A stretch of 19,232 nt of DNA from an uncultured Lachnospiraceae bacterium (GCA_910589635.1 CAJUTD010000011.1:1-19232); one strand, 5' to 3'. Shown: positions 8,361 to 16,454, counted from the first letter of the stretch. Numbers and translations: made by a program. Notes: generated by a model not told the origin, from the sequence alone.

Positions 8361-10157
8361 TCAAGAATCATCCACCGGAAGGATAAGTTCAATGATAGTT
8401 CCCAATCCTTCCATGCTGTTGATATGCCAATCTCCTTTTTCCCCATAATATAACTGAATGCGTTCAAACACATTTGCCAGCCCGATTCTCTCAGAACGGC
8501 TCCACTCCCTGTCTTTCTGATTATAAAAATCAACTTTATCTTTCTCCATCCCGGCTCCATTGTCTTCCACAATCACATGGATTCTCCCAGGTTGCTCCGC
8601 CAGGCCGATATCTACGCACAGCATCCCGCCTTGCATATCTTTCAGCCCATGGATAATAGCGTTTTCCACAATGGGCTGAATCAGGAGCTTATAAATTTTA
8701 ATGTGCCTGACCTCACTTTCCACATATATTTTAAATTCAAAAGAATGTCCATACCTAAGTTGATACAAGGACACATAAGATTTAAGCCATTCTTCTACAC
8801 CTGCAATATCTATCTTTTCATTGCTCTGGTTTGTACTGTAACGCAGGATAGAACCAAGGTTGCTGATCATTTTGCTGATTTCAAATTCATTGTTCCTGAC
8901 TGCCATCCAGTTAATAGCATCTAAGGTATTATAGAGGAAATGAGGATTTATCTGCGATTCTAAAGCCTTAATCTCCGCCTGGTTTTTTTTCTTGGAAATC
9001 TCCTCAACCTCCTCAATCAATGTCCTTACCCTGCTCACCATATGGTTAAAATTTTCCCCAATCTGCCCAAGCTCATTTTGCCTGTCCACCACAAGACGGA
9101 CGTCGAGATTCCCTTCGTTTACCTGACGGATTCCTTCGATAATTTTCTTTAAATAATCGACGTAATAGCGATTTGTTGAATTTATAAACAATAGAACGGC
9201 AAGAACATCCGCTGCCAACAAAGTCCAATAGATAGCCTGAAGCATATTGATATCATGCATCATATTATCCTGGTCATACACATTGTGGAAAATCCAGCCG
9301 GTCTCATCATCCTGGTACCAATTGCTGTAAAGATTCTTGCCTTCAAACATATTCTGGGACCTTATGAATTTCAACACATCTTCCTGATCCGTCATTTTCT
9401 TTCTAATTTGCTGTTCATCGGGAAAAGAACACACATATCCATAAGTATCCGTGATAAAATTGACGCTTGAGTTATCTATCTGCTGTGTTCCATTACAGAT
9501 ATTGTCCAATTCTTTCTGTTCAATACCGATAATGAGGATTGCAACTACGCCTTGTTCTAAATTTTCCGTATTGTACAATTCTTTCCCTAAGAAAAATAAT
9601 GACTCTATGTTCCCTGCTGTGGAAATATTCTGTGTAGGGATTAAAACAACCTCACTCTTGCCATCTGTCTCCTGATATGGCACTGTCAAGCGAATATCCT
9701 CATAATCACGCCAGATATTATCTAAAGCTGAACCACTCTGTGCATCATAAGTAACGCTCTCCCCAGTCGGACAGATTAAACTGATGCAGCGGATTCCTTT
9801 TTTGCTCTCCACAAATTGTTTGAGCCTCTCATTTAAAAGGTAAAATAAATACGCCTGTTTTACTTCATCTGCCTGATGGTACTGTTCAAGATTGCGGATA
9901 ATTTCTTTATCTGAGTAGATTTGATAGACCGTATCTTTGTATGATTCCAGCTTTAACGTAAATTTCTCGGAAACCTGTAGAAGATTATTAAATACCTGCT
10001 CATTCACATGTTTGTTCATTTCAGAAATACTAAACCTGATATAGATGATTTGCAGCAGAAGGACAGGAAAGAGAAACAGGCATAAACTAATGCCGAAGAA
10101 CTTTCTAAAACTCAAGTTCCTATATCGCTGTCTGATGCTTTTCCTGTCCTTTTTCAT
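8361..10157 (-). CDS. Sensor histidine kinase, YesM-type
   Basis: This 598-residue membrane kinase should sense an extracellular signal and phosphorylate the adjacent regulator. A basic N-terminus precedes TM1 (about 19-41). An extracytoplasmic sensor of some 260 residues follows, in the position of a dCache-like domain, then TM2 (about 306-325) and a HAMP linker (about 327-380, with the EGNLDVRL and ELGQIGENFN segments). The His_kinase domain has H406 in NPHFLYN, the hallmark of the LytS/YesM class. The ATPase domain shows the N box with N499 (VENAIIHG), the G1 box DNGAGM (532-537) and a G2-like GLANVFERI from 559. A GGCGG ribosome site precedes the ATG. It follows the metallopeptidase gene by 38 bp and precedes the regulator by 41 bp. 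The ligand is unknown, and the adjacent solute-binding protein may present it. Confidence 0.93.
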   Translation of the reverse strand: MKKDRKSIRQRYRNLSFRKFFGISLCLFLFPVLLLQIIYIRFSISEMNKHVNEQVFNNLLQVSEKFTLKLESYKDTVYQIYSDKEIIRNLEQYHQADEVKQAYLFYLLNERLKQFVESKKGIRCISLICPTGESVTYDAQSGSALDNIWRDYEDIRLTVPYQETDGKSEVVLIPTQNISTAGNIESLFFLGKELYNTENLEQGVVAILIIGIEQKELDNICNGTQQIDNSSVNFITDTYGYVCSFPDEQQIRKKMTDQEDVLKFIRSQNMFEGKNLYSNWYQDDETGWIFHNVYDQDNMMHDINMLQAIYWTLLAADVLAVLLFINSTNRYYVDYLKKIIEGIRQVNEGNLDVRLVVDRQNELGQIGENFNHMVSRVRTLIEEVEEISKKKNQAEIKALESQINPHFLYNTLDAINWMAVRNNEFEISKMISNLGSILRYSTNQSNEKIDIAGVEEWLKSYVSLYQLRYGHSFEFKIYVESEVRHIKIYKLLIQPIVENAIIHGLKDMQGGMLCVDIGLAEQPGRIHVIVEDNGAGMEKDKVDFYNQKDREWSRSERIGLANVFERIQLYYGEKGDWHINSMEGLGTIIELILPVDDS

Positions 10158-10195
10158 TACTGGTTCCGCCTTTAATTTCCGCTTTTTACTATTGC

Positions 10196-12004
10196 TTATC
10201 TTTTGATAATTACTTTTTTGGCAGCGCTCATCTTGCCCAACACTTTCTTACCGGCAGAATCTTTCCGGTATGCCTGCACGCCTACATAGTATGTTCCCTT
10301 TTTCAGCTTTGATATTGTTTTCTTTATGGATGCCGTATATGTAATTTTTTTAGATTTTGTAAGTTTCTTATTCTTCGCGCACGTAATCTTATAGCCGTCT
10401 GCCTGCTTGGATTTTTTGATAGTAACAAGTAGTTTCTTTCCTTTTTGCGCTTTGAGAGATTTAATGGAAGCTTTTCCTACCTTTACCTTATCCCATTTTG
10501 CCTGCAAAGTTATGTTTTTCGTAACCTTGCTGTGAAAGGAATATTTCTTTGTACCCAGATACCAGCCTTTAAAGTCATATCCTTTCTTTTTGGGAGAGGA
10601 TGGAGCAGATATTTTATTACCTTCTTTTACAGTTTTAATCAGGGTTGCTTTGCCATTGTTATAGACATACTTTACCTTAAACAACTTTTCCACTGGGACC
10701 GGTGTTGGTTCCGGGTCTGGCGTTGGCTCCGGGTCTGGTGTTGGCTTCGGGTCTGGTGTTGGTTCCGGGTCTGGCACAGTGCCCGGATAAGTATAATTGT
10801 CCGGCACACTGCCATTTTCCCAGGGGGATGGCAGATAACGATCCGACACATATATTTTAGACAGAAAATCATATGCTGCCTTATCGTAAACTTTCAGTTC
10901 AGCCCTGGTATTAATTGGCCCGCGAACACCGTCCCACTCTCCATTATAGGTGTCATCCATGGCATTGAACCAGATAGCGCTCAGGGTTGCAAAATATTCA
11001 TCCTTATTGCTGCCTGCATAAGAATTCGCCCAGTTCCCAGCAGATATTGACGTATTGTAAATATTCAAAAATTCTTCCTGCTGCTGCGCGCTGAGTCCAT
11101 AATTATAGATAGTATGTGCAAATTCATGCGTGAGAATAGATTCATCTGGGTAACCTGTTACATAGCTGCCGGTTTTTAACCTCAACACATTAGCGTCGCG
11201 AATAGATGCCAGCTGCGTACCTCCAAATCCTTCTACATACAGGTAATTTTCATCGTATTCAAACCTATGCTCAGGAATATCATAGGCAATCTCCCCCTCG
11301 CCGTAGAGGCCAAGCATACAGCCGGCGGAACCCATGCGGCTGGCGACATCCTCGTTAGCGAGAAGTATGCCGAGCATCTCTGCCGCCTTATCCATTGCTT
11401 CCTCGCGCACTTTCGCAGTCCCGACAACCTTGACGCCGCAGTTAAGCGTACACTCTTTCTGATAGAACGGCACATAATCATTCACTGTAATTGTCTGCTC
11501 CGGCACATACGCATCTGACAATTTCCCCTTAACCTTATTGCCTTTGATTGTCACTTTAATCTCTGGTAGATTGTTAAGGTCTGTTATAGGCTCTGCCAAC
11601 CGCAGCGTTGTCTTGGGGCAGTCGGGATTGTCGGGGTAATCACTGTTCTTCGTATTGTAATACACAACGCCCTTATACTCATAGTTGCCCGCATCTTCAA
11701 AGCACCAATAATTAAGCTCACGCTGCGTCCCATCTACCGTAACTGAGTAATTCTGCTCCTGTTTCACTAATTTATTGCCATCATATTGGCTTTCTACCCA
11801 GCCTGCCCCGGACATTTCTTCACTCCAATAAATTTCAATATCCTGGCTGTTGATAAGCTGTACCTTCTCAACTGTGGGGACTGTGTCTGCCGCTTTTACG
11901 TTGATTTGGAAACAAAATGCCATCATAAATAGTATAAGAAATACGAACAATCCCTGTCCTTTCAAGCCGGCTGCATATTTACTACAAACATTCTGCTTCG
12001 TCAT
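10196..12004 (-). CDS. Secreted zincin metallopeptidase with Flg_new and Fn3-like C-terminal modules
   Basis: This 602-residue exported protein is probably a zinc-dependent peptidase. A signal peptide ends near VKAAD (about 38-40). An Ig-like domain (about 43-175) precedes the catalytic domain (about 180-395). The zinc motif is H293-E294-F-A-H297, with E336 of DEYFATLSAIW as the probable third ligand, a gluzincin-like arrangement. The segment before it, including DIPEHR, resembles an uncharacterised zincin family distantly like the anthrax lethal-factor catalytic domain; I recognise this by pattern only. A proline-rich linker (410-437) follows. Next come a Listeria-Bacteroides (Flg_new) repeat (about 441-506, GYDFKGWYLG) and a lysine-rich Fn3-like tail like those of the large glycosidase. 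An AGGAG site supports the start. It lies 37 bp after telA and 38 bp before the kinase. The substrate is unknown. Confidence 0.8.
   Translation of the reverse strand: MTKQNVCSKYAAGLKGQGLFVFLILFMMAFCFQINVKAADTVPTVEKVQLINSQDIEIYWSEEMSGAGWVESQYDGNKLVKQEQNYSVTVDGTQRELNYWCFEDAGNYEYKGVVYYNTKNSDYPDNPDCPKTTLRLAEPITDLNNLPEIKVTIKGNKVKGKLSDAYVPEQTITVNDYVPFYQKECTLNCGVKVVGTAKVREEAMDKAAEMLGILLANEDVASRMGSAGCMLGLYGEGEIAYDIPEHRFEYDENYLYVEGFGGTQLASIRDANVLRLKTGSYVTGYPDESILTHEFAHTIYNYGLSAQQQEEFLNIYNTSISAGNWANSYAGSNKDEYFATLSAIWFNAMDDTYNGEWDGVRGPINTRAELKVYDKAAYDFLSKIYVSDRYLPSPWENGSVPDNYTYPGTVPDPEPTPDPKPTPDPEPTPDPEPTPVPVEKLFKVKYVYNNGKATLIKTVKEGNKISAPSSPKKKGYDFKGWYLGTKKYSFHSKVTKNITLQAKWDKVKVGKASIKSLKAQKGKKLLVTIKKSKQADGYKITCAKNKKLTKSKKITYTASIKKTISKLKKGTYYVGVQAYRKDSAGKKVLGKMSAAKKVIIKR
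10701..10772 (-). repeat. Four tandem 18-bp units encoding the PDPEPT linker
   Basis: Four consecutive 18-bp units begin at 10701, 10719, 10737 and 10755. The first and last are identical, and the middle two differ at one or two bases. On the minus strand they encode the PDPEPT/PDPKPT linker between the peptidase domain and the C-terminal wall-type modules. Unit number could vary between strains without breaking the frame. Confidence 0.95.
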
Positions 12005-12041
12005 TTTATTATTCTCCTTCCTTAACTATATATTGGTTATA

Positions 12042-13181
12042 TTAACCTTGCAGCTGTAACAATTTCGTCTTCAATTCTCCTTCCAGCCGCTGCATTTCCT
12101 GCTCTGCTTCCCTGCGCTTTTCTTTCCCTTCCACTTGGATGCGCAGAACTTCATCTAATGTGGAAATCAACGATTCGTTCGTCGCCCGCAAAGTCTCCAT
12201 ATCCACGATCCCTCTCTCAGACTCCCTCGCCGTCTCAATCGTCGCCATCTTCAATTTATCCGCATTTTTCTTTAGCAAATCATTGGTAAAATCCGTCACT
12301 TCCCGCTGCGCTTTAGATGCCTGCACAGAATGTTCCACGCCCATAGCAAGAACCATCTGGCTTTTCCACAAAGGAATCGTATTTACTATGGTAGATTGTA
12401 TTTTCTCCACCATAATGGTATCGTTGTTCTGCACCAGACGGATCTGAGGCGCCGTCTGAATAGAAATCATGCGGGTCAGTTCCAAATCATGAATCTTTTT
12501 CTCAAATCTTGTGCAGAGTGAGTCGAGGTCTTTTGCCGCCTGTGCATCTTCCGGTAAGCCCGATTTGTTTGCCCGCTCTAAGAGAGCTGGAAGTTCTGTC
12601 GTCCTCACTTGCTCAAGTTTACGCTTGCCAGCAAGGATATACATGGACAATTCTTTAAAATATACTTTGTTCTGCTCATACATTTTATCCAGAAGGGCAG
12701 CATCTTTTAGAAGCTGGACTTGATGCCCTTCCAATACCTTGCAGATTTTATTGACGTTTACTTCCGCCTTATCATATTTTGACTTTAAGTTACTGAGCTT
12801 CTGCGTTGATTTCTTCAGACGTCCGAAAAATCCTCTCTCCTCTTCTTCCGCATCAAAGCCTTTGAGCTCAGCGACTACGCCTGTAATCAATTCTCCAATT
12901 TCCCCTAAATCTTTGGTCTGCACATTCGCCAGGGCCTTCTCAGAAAAATCTGCCATTTTCTTCTGGGTGCCCGCGCCATATTGAAGAATGACATTCGTGT
13001 TATTCAAATCAATCTGGCTGGTAAACTGCTCCACCATGCGCCGTTCCTCCTCTGTCAGCACAGGTTCCTCCATTGTAGATATATCCTGCTGCACCTTAAC
13101 CTCCGCTGCCGGCGCCTCATCATGAAACGGCTCCAATGTGAGAGTGGGTGTCTCCGTAAACTCCTTAAACTCTTCGCTCAT
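12042..13181 (-). CDS. TelA/KlaA-family protein (toxic anion resistance family)
   Basis: This 379-residue soluble protein is a member of the TelA family, named for plasmid tellurite resistance. Chromosomal Firmicute members have no settled biochemical role and are linked to envelope stress and cell-envelope antibiotics. No membrane segment is visible. The N-terminus is acidic (EFTETPTLTLEPFHDE). The rest is largely helical, including GFFGRLKKSTQKLSNLKSKYDKAE, a region with TAPQIRLVQNND and MVEKIQSTIVNTIPLWKSQM that is typical of the family core, and a charged coiled coil at the C-terminus. The start is set at 13181 because AAAGGAG lies 6 nt upstream; the open frame continues 44 codons upstream but only by overlapping xpaC. 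Gene order xpaC-telA with 1 bp between stop and start is conserved in Firmicutes. No tellurite-resistance ter genes accompany it. Confidence 0.9.
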   Translation of the reverse strand: MSEEFKEFTETPTLTLEPFHDEAPAAEVKVQQDISTMEEPVLTEEERRMVEQFTSQIDLNNTNVILQYGAGTQKKMADFSEKALANVQTKDLGEIGELITGVVAELKGFDAEEEERGFFGRLKKSTQKLSNLKSKYDKAEVNVNKICKVLEGHQVQLLKDAALLDKMYEQNKVYFKELSMYILAGKRKLEQVRTTELPALLERANKSGLPEDAQAAKDLDSLCTRFEKKIHDLELTRMISIQTAPQIRLVQNNDTIMVEKIQSTIVNTIPLWKSQMVLAMGVEHSVQASKAQREVTDFTNDLLKKNADKLKMATIETARESERGIVDMETLRATNESLISTLDEVLRIQVEGKEKRREAEQEMQRLEGELKTKLLQLQG

Positions 13182-13182
13182 A

Positions 13183-14442
13183 TCATTCTCCTTTCGATTT
13201 CCAATCTTCATTCCCAGCAAGCCCCTCCTGCGCAAGCATTGTATGCAGTACGGATATATCCGTGGACACATCCCACGCCACATCTTCAAAGAGGCTGTCC
13301 AATAATTTTTCAAACGCTCTATTCAATGTATCGAGCGTATTTTCAATTTCTATTTTGGAAGACCGAATATTCTCCCCCTGTACAGGCTGCATGTTCAGGC
13401 TCTGATACGCTTCTAACAACTTTACTGTCGTGGGGAGATAATATTCCATCATTTTGTCAATATCCTCCAGGGAAGCCGGATCCGCCCCAACTCTGTCAAA
13501 TATTTTCTGTATAATTATCTCCATATGGGAAATTTTACCTGAAATTTCCTCCTCCAAAATTTCATCATTACACGCTCTGATTTTACAGATATACTCTTGC
13601 CCTTTTTCCATGACCTTCTGCAAATGCTCTTGCTCCGCTGTCTTTTTAACGGCATCAGCTCCCTGCTGAATCCTCAGCTGCTCTGCTTTTTGCTGTTCCA
13701 AACGCTGTCTCTTTATTTCTTCGTATTCACGGTAAGTATCATGGCTGACAATCAGACAGGTATTCTCCTCATCTAAATGTCCCTGGACAAACCAGCCTTT
13801 TGCAATCATTTTTCGGATATCTTTCACCACAAAAGAGGCGGATTTACCACTCAGCCTGGCAAGCTCTTTAATATTACAGTAAGTCTTTCCTCCTAACGCT
13901 TCGATATAAATGCGATATCTTTTCAAAGAAGATAGCATATGGCTGCCAGTTCCTGTCATAATGGCGCTCATCGCCAAAAATGGCAAAAGTATAGACAACG
14001 CAATACGGATTCCCATAGGAAACCCCCCCAGAAACAGCGACACCAAACAGAGAATAAGCACTGCCAGGCCAAGACCTACGTTGAAAATACAACCGCAAAT
14101 TGTCAATGTTAATCCTCCAGCTTTAACGCCTGCATTCTTGCGGAAAAATTTAGACGTTGTAACTTTTGCTTTGTGCACCTGCACAGCGGAAATCTCGGAC
14201 TTCTTGTATTGTCCGCGTTTCTCCTGCTTATTATCATCTGTACCATACCAACGGTAGCTCTTTCTATTCCATTCCTTATTGACTTTCCCTTCTGCTGTGC
14301 GCAGCCCTTGGCGAATATTTCCCACCGCCTCGTTGACCGTGTTAGTAATTGCCTTGTTTAGTTGACTAAAATTCTGGGAATTGACGGCGTCCTCCACAAT
14401 ATGCTGCACATCCTTCCCCAATTTTTCCCAATCAGGATTCAT
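13183..14442 (-). CDS. XpaC-family membrane protein
   Basis: This 419-residue membrane protein belongs to the XpaC family, whose name (5-bromo-4-chloroindolyl phosphate hydrolysis) is historical; no phosphatase motif is visible. Residues 1 to about 100 are hydrophilic and charged. Two adjacent hydrophobic helices follow (about 107-139 and 143-165). A segment at about 175-233 (NIKELARLSGKSASFVVKDIRKMIAKGWF) has the pattern of a winged helix-turn-helix. Then come a Gln/Glu/Lys-rich coiled coil (about 237-290) and the helical XpaC domain (about 290-410). A GGGAG ribosome site supports the ATG. The stop TGA is separated from the telA ATG by one base, and the telA ribosome site lies inside the last xpaC codons, which points to translational coupling and a shared complex or pathway. 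The actual function is unknown. Confidence 0.85.
   Translation of the reverse strand: MNPDWEKLGKDVQHIVEDAVNSQNFSQLNKAITNTVNEAVGNIRQGLRTAEGKVNKEWNRKSYRWYGTDDNKQEKRGQYKKSEISAVQVHKAKVTTSKFFRKNAGVKAGGLTLTICGCIFNVGLGLAVLILCLVSLFLGGFPMGIRIALSILLPFLAMSAIMTGTGSHMLSSLKRYRIYIEALGGKTYCNIKELARLSGKSASFVVKDIRKMIAKGWFVQGHLDEENTCLIVSHDTYREYEEIKRQRLEQQKAEQLRIQQGADAVKKTAEQEHLQKVMEKGQEYICKIRACNDEILEEEISGKISHMEIIIQKIFDRVGADPASLEDIDKMMEYYLPTTVKLLEAYQSLNMQPVQGENIRSSKIEIENTLDTLNRAFEKLLDSLFEDVAWDVSTDISVLHTMLAQEGLAGNEDWKSKGE
13188..13194 (-). promoter_or_regulatory. telA ribosome binding site inside the xpaC 3' end
   Basis: AAAGGAG on the minus strand ends 6 nt before the ATG at 13181 and is part of the last xpaC codons. 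It fixes the telA start and suggests coupled translation of the pair. Confidence 0.8.
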
Positions 14443-14534
14443 GTCTATTCTCCCTGCAAATAAATGAAAATATTTCTATTTATCTTAAACTACAAAATAT
14501 ATTCCACCCATTGTAAAATTAAGTAACATAATAT

Positions 14535-14554
14535 CATTATCTAACATTATCTCA
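14535..14554. repeat. Tandem 10-bp direct repeat in the divergent promoter region
   Basis: CATTATCTAA (14535-14544) is followed immediately by CATTATCTCA (14545-14554), nine of ten bases identical. The 10-bp period places the copies on the same face of the helix, and they overlap the candidate xpaC -10 box and spacer. This could be a regulator site or chance similarity in AT-rich DNA. Confidence 0.5.
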
Positions 14555-14564
14555 GCAAAATCAA
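14536..14564 (-). promoter_or_regulatory. Candidate sigma-A promoter for xpaC-telA
   Basis: On the minus strand TTGATT (14564-14559) and GATAAT (14541-14536) are separated by exactly 17 bp, four and five matches of six to the consensus. The position is about 94 bp before the xpaC start. The remaining leader is AT-rich without a clear hairpin. Confidence 0.5.
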
Positions 14565-14576
14565 TATTTTTTTATA

Positions 14577-14606
14577 TTCACTGTGTTTGGAATAATATGT
14601 TATAAT
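14577..14606 (+). promoter_or_regulatory. Candidate promoter for the ABC-class ATPase gene
   Basis: A perfect TATAAT at 14601-14606 is preceded by TTCACT (14577-14582, four of six matches) with an 18-bp spacer. The ribosome site GGAGG (14666-14670) lies 5 nt before the ATG at 14676, giving a leader of roughly 60 nt. It is divergent from the xpaC promoter, and both lie in the 233-bp gap 14443-14675, which has no gene. Confidence 0.55.
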
Positions 14607-14675
14607 ATGGAAAACTCCGCGCCTCGTGCCGGGGTATAGAAGAATGTAAGGATAATTTTATATACGGAGGTTCTT

Positions 14676-16376
14676 ATGAAAACATCTACTGATTTGCGTG
14701 AATTATTGAACCGGATTGACCACAGAGGTTATCCGGCATACAAAGATACCAGGGGAAGCTGGCAATTTGAGGGATATGTGCTGTCCATCGACCATGTACA
14801 AGGAGATCCCTTTGCCGCGCCCTCAAAGGTAAGCGTCCATGTTCCAGGAAAACTCGCGGGCTTTCCCGCAGAGCTTTATGATAAAAAACATAAACGGATT
14901 GCCTTACAGGATTACTTGATCCGTCAGTTTTCCAGACAGGTACAATCATTTACCTTTAAGGCCAAAGGTTCCGGCAAGAGCGGTTTACTCTCTGTCAGCC
15001 ACTGCGGACAAGAAATTTTAGAGCGCACCGCCTGCGAGATTGACAAAAACGGTATGGTTACTGTGCGCATGGAAATTGGTTTTCCCGCCAACGGAAGAAC
15101 TATCAATGCCCGGGAACTGTGCAAAATCCTTTTTGAATTTCTCCCCGGCTGTGTCAAGAAATCCCTATACTACCGTGCCCTGGATGATAAAGCGGTACAG
15201 AAAAATAAAGAATTATCAGAAGATCAGCAGTTTATCCGCCAGGAACTTACACGGCTGAAGCTGGCCGCCTTTGTAGCAAATAATTCCATTTTACCCAGGG
15301 AATCAGGCGTTTCCGACCGGCCCATGAAAGGAGCCGTGCCATTCCAATCCCCGGAATCTATGGAAGTAACGCTTAGCCTTCCCTATCACGGGGACATCAC
15401 AGGTATGGGAATTCCACAGGGCATTACTCTGGTGGTGGGCGGAGGCTACCACGGTAAATCTACGCTGCTCAAAGCTCTCGAACTTGGCGTCTACAATCAT
15501 ATTGCCGGGGACGGCAGGGAATATGTAATTACGGATGGAACCGCTATGAAAATTCGCGCGGAGGATGGCCGGAGCATCAAACAGGTGGACATCTCTATGT
15601 TTATCAACAATCTGCCCAATCGCAAGGATACGCTTCATTTCTGTACGGAGGATGCCAGCGGAAGTACTTCCCAGGCGGCTAACGTTGTGGAGGCAATAGA
15701 AACAGGCGCTAACCTGCTGCTCATTGATGAGGACACCAGCGCAACTAATTTTATGATACGGGATGAATTGATGCAGCGCGTTGTCAACCGTAAATCGGAG
15801 CCCATTACACCTTTCATTGACAGGGTTCAGGAATTGTCCAACAAGCGAAATATTTCCACTATTCTTGTGGCTGGAAGTTCCGGTTCCTATTTCCACAAGG
15901 CGGATTGCATTATACAAATGGATCATTATCTGCCTAAGGATATTACAGAATTTGCCAAAAAAGAAGCGGCAGCTTTTCCGCTGCCGGAAGAGCCTGTTTC
16001 CCCGACAAATAAACCCTCATATCAGAGGATTGTCAAGGTAGATGGTTCTTTCCGTAAAAATGACCGCATTAAGATTAAGACACAGGGGAAAGATTCTATT
16101 ATCATCAACAAGGATACGATTGATTTGCGCTATGTAGAGCAGCTCACGGACATGGAGCAGCTTGGGACATTGGGACAACTGATGAAATATGCGCAGCTTC
16201 ATCTCTTTGACGGCAAATGCACGTTAAGGGATGCGGCAGAAGAACTTGCAAAAATTTTAGATGAAAAAGGAATTTCGGCTGTCTGTGAAGGGAGCTACGT
16301 CCCAGGCGGATATGCCATGCCCAGGAAACAGGAAATTTATGCCTGCCTGAACCGCTACCGGCAGCTGCGGATGTAA
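14676..16376 (+). CDS. Predicted ATPase of the ABC class (ABC_ATPase family)
   Basis: This 566-residue soluble protein belongs to the family annotated as 'predicted ATPase of the ABC class', which has no transmembrane partner and no established role. The N-terminal part (about 1-230) is the family-specific domain with a PAYKDTRGSW segment near the start. The nucleotide-binding core has Walker A GGGYHGKS (255-262, K261), an ABC-signature-like SGSTSQ (328-333), and Walker B LLLIDED (347-353) with D351 and candidate catalytic E352. Downstream are STILVAGSSGSYFHKAD, a conserved family segment, and a C-terminal domain of about 130 residues with RIKIKTQGKDSI. Length is typical. The GGAGG ribosome site and promoter are both close to the ATG. 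It stands alone on the plus strand, divergent from xpaC and convergent with the truncated glycosidase gene, so its context gives no functional clue. Confidence 0.9.
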   Translation: MKTSTDLRELLNRIDHRGYPAYKDTRGSWQFEGYVLSIDHVQGDPFAAPSKVSVHVPGKLAGFPAELYDKKHKRIALQDYLIRQFSRQVQSFTFKAKGSGKSGLLSVSHCGQEILERTACEIDKNGMVTVRMEIGFPANGRTINARELCKILFEFLPGCVKKSLYYRALDDKAVQKNKELSEDQQFIRQELTRLKLAAFVANNSILPRESGVSDRPMKGAVPFQSPESMEVTLSLPYHGDITGMGIPQGITLVVGGGYHGKSTLLKALELGVYNHIAGDGREYVITDGTAMKIRAEDGRSIKQVDISMFINNLPNRKDTLHFCTEDASGSTSQAANVVEAIETGANLLLIDEDTSATNFMIRDELMQRVVNRKSEPITPFIDRVQELSNKRNISTILVAGSSGSYFHKADCIIQMDHYLPKDITEFAKKEAAAFPLPEEPVSPTNKPSYQRIVKVDGSFRKNDRIKIKTQGKDSIIINKDTIDLRYVEQLTDMEQLGTLGQLMKYAQLHLFDGKCTLRDAAEELAKILDEKGISAVCEGSYVPGGYAMPRKQEIYACLNRYRQLRM

Positions 16377-16454
16377 TACAGGGCATTCCATCAGCATTTT
16401 TCCCGTGCATCTATGGATGCATATTCCCACAAAGTTCAGACCCTCGAATCCTCT

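Noticed and set aside
10701..10772. Possible CRISPR-like array
   Set aside because: The units are directly adjacent with no spacers and encode an in-frame proline-rich linker.
10445..11050. A 201-codon open frame on the plus strand with WRWLRVW repeats
   Set aside because: The repeats are the complement of the PDPEPT-coding array; no independent gene evidence exists.
12042..13313. A TelA start at 13313
   Set aside because: It would overlap the xpaC coding sequence by more than 120 bp and add 44 residues unlike the family N-terminus. The ATG at 13181 has a good ribosome site.
12042..14442. Tellurite resistance operon
   Set aside because: Only the TelA/XpaC pair is present. No terB, terC, terD or tehA/B-like gene adjoins, and chromosomal TelA proteins in Firmicutes are usually not dedicated to tellurite.
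15303..15926. A 207-codon open frame on the minus strand inside the ABC-class ATPase gene
   Set aside because: It is antisense to the Walker A and Walker B region, which is clearly coding on the plus strand.
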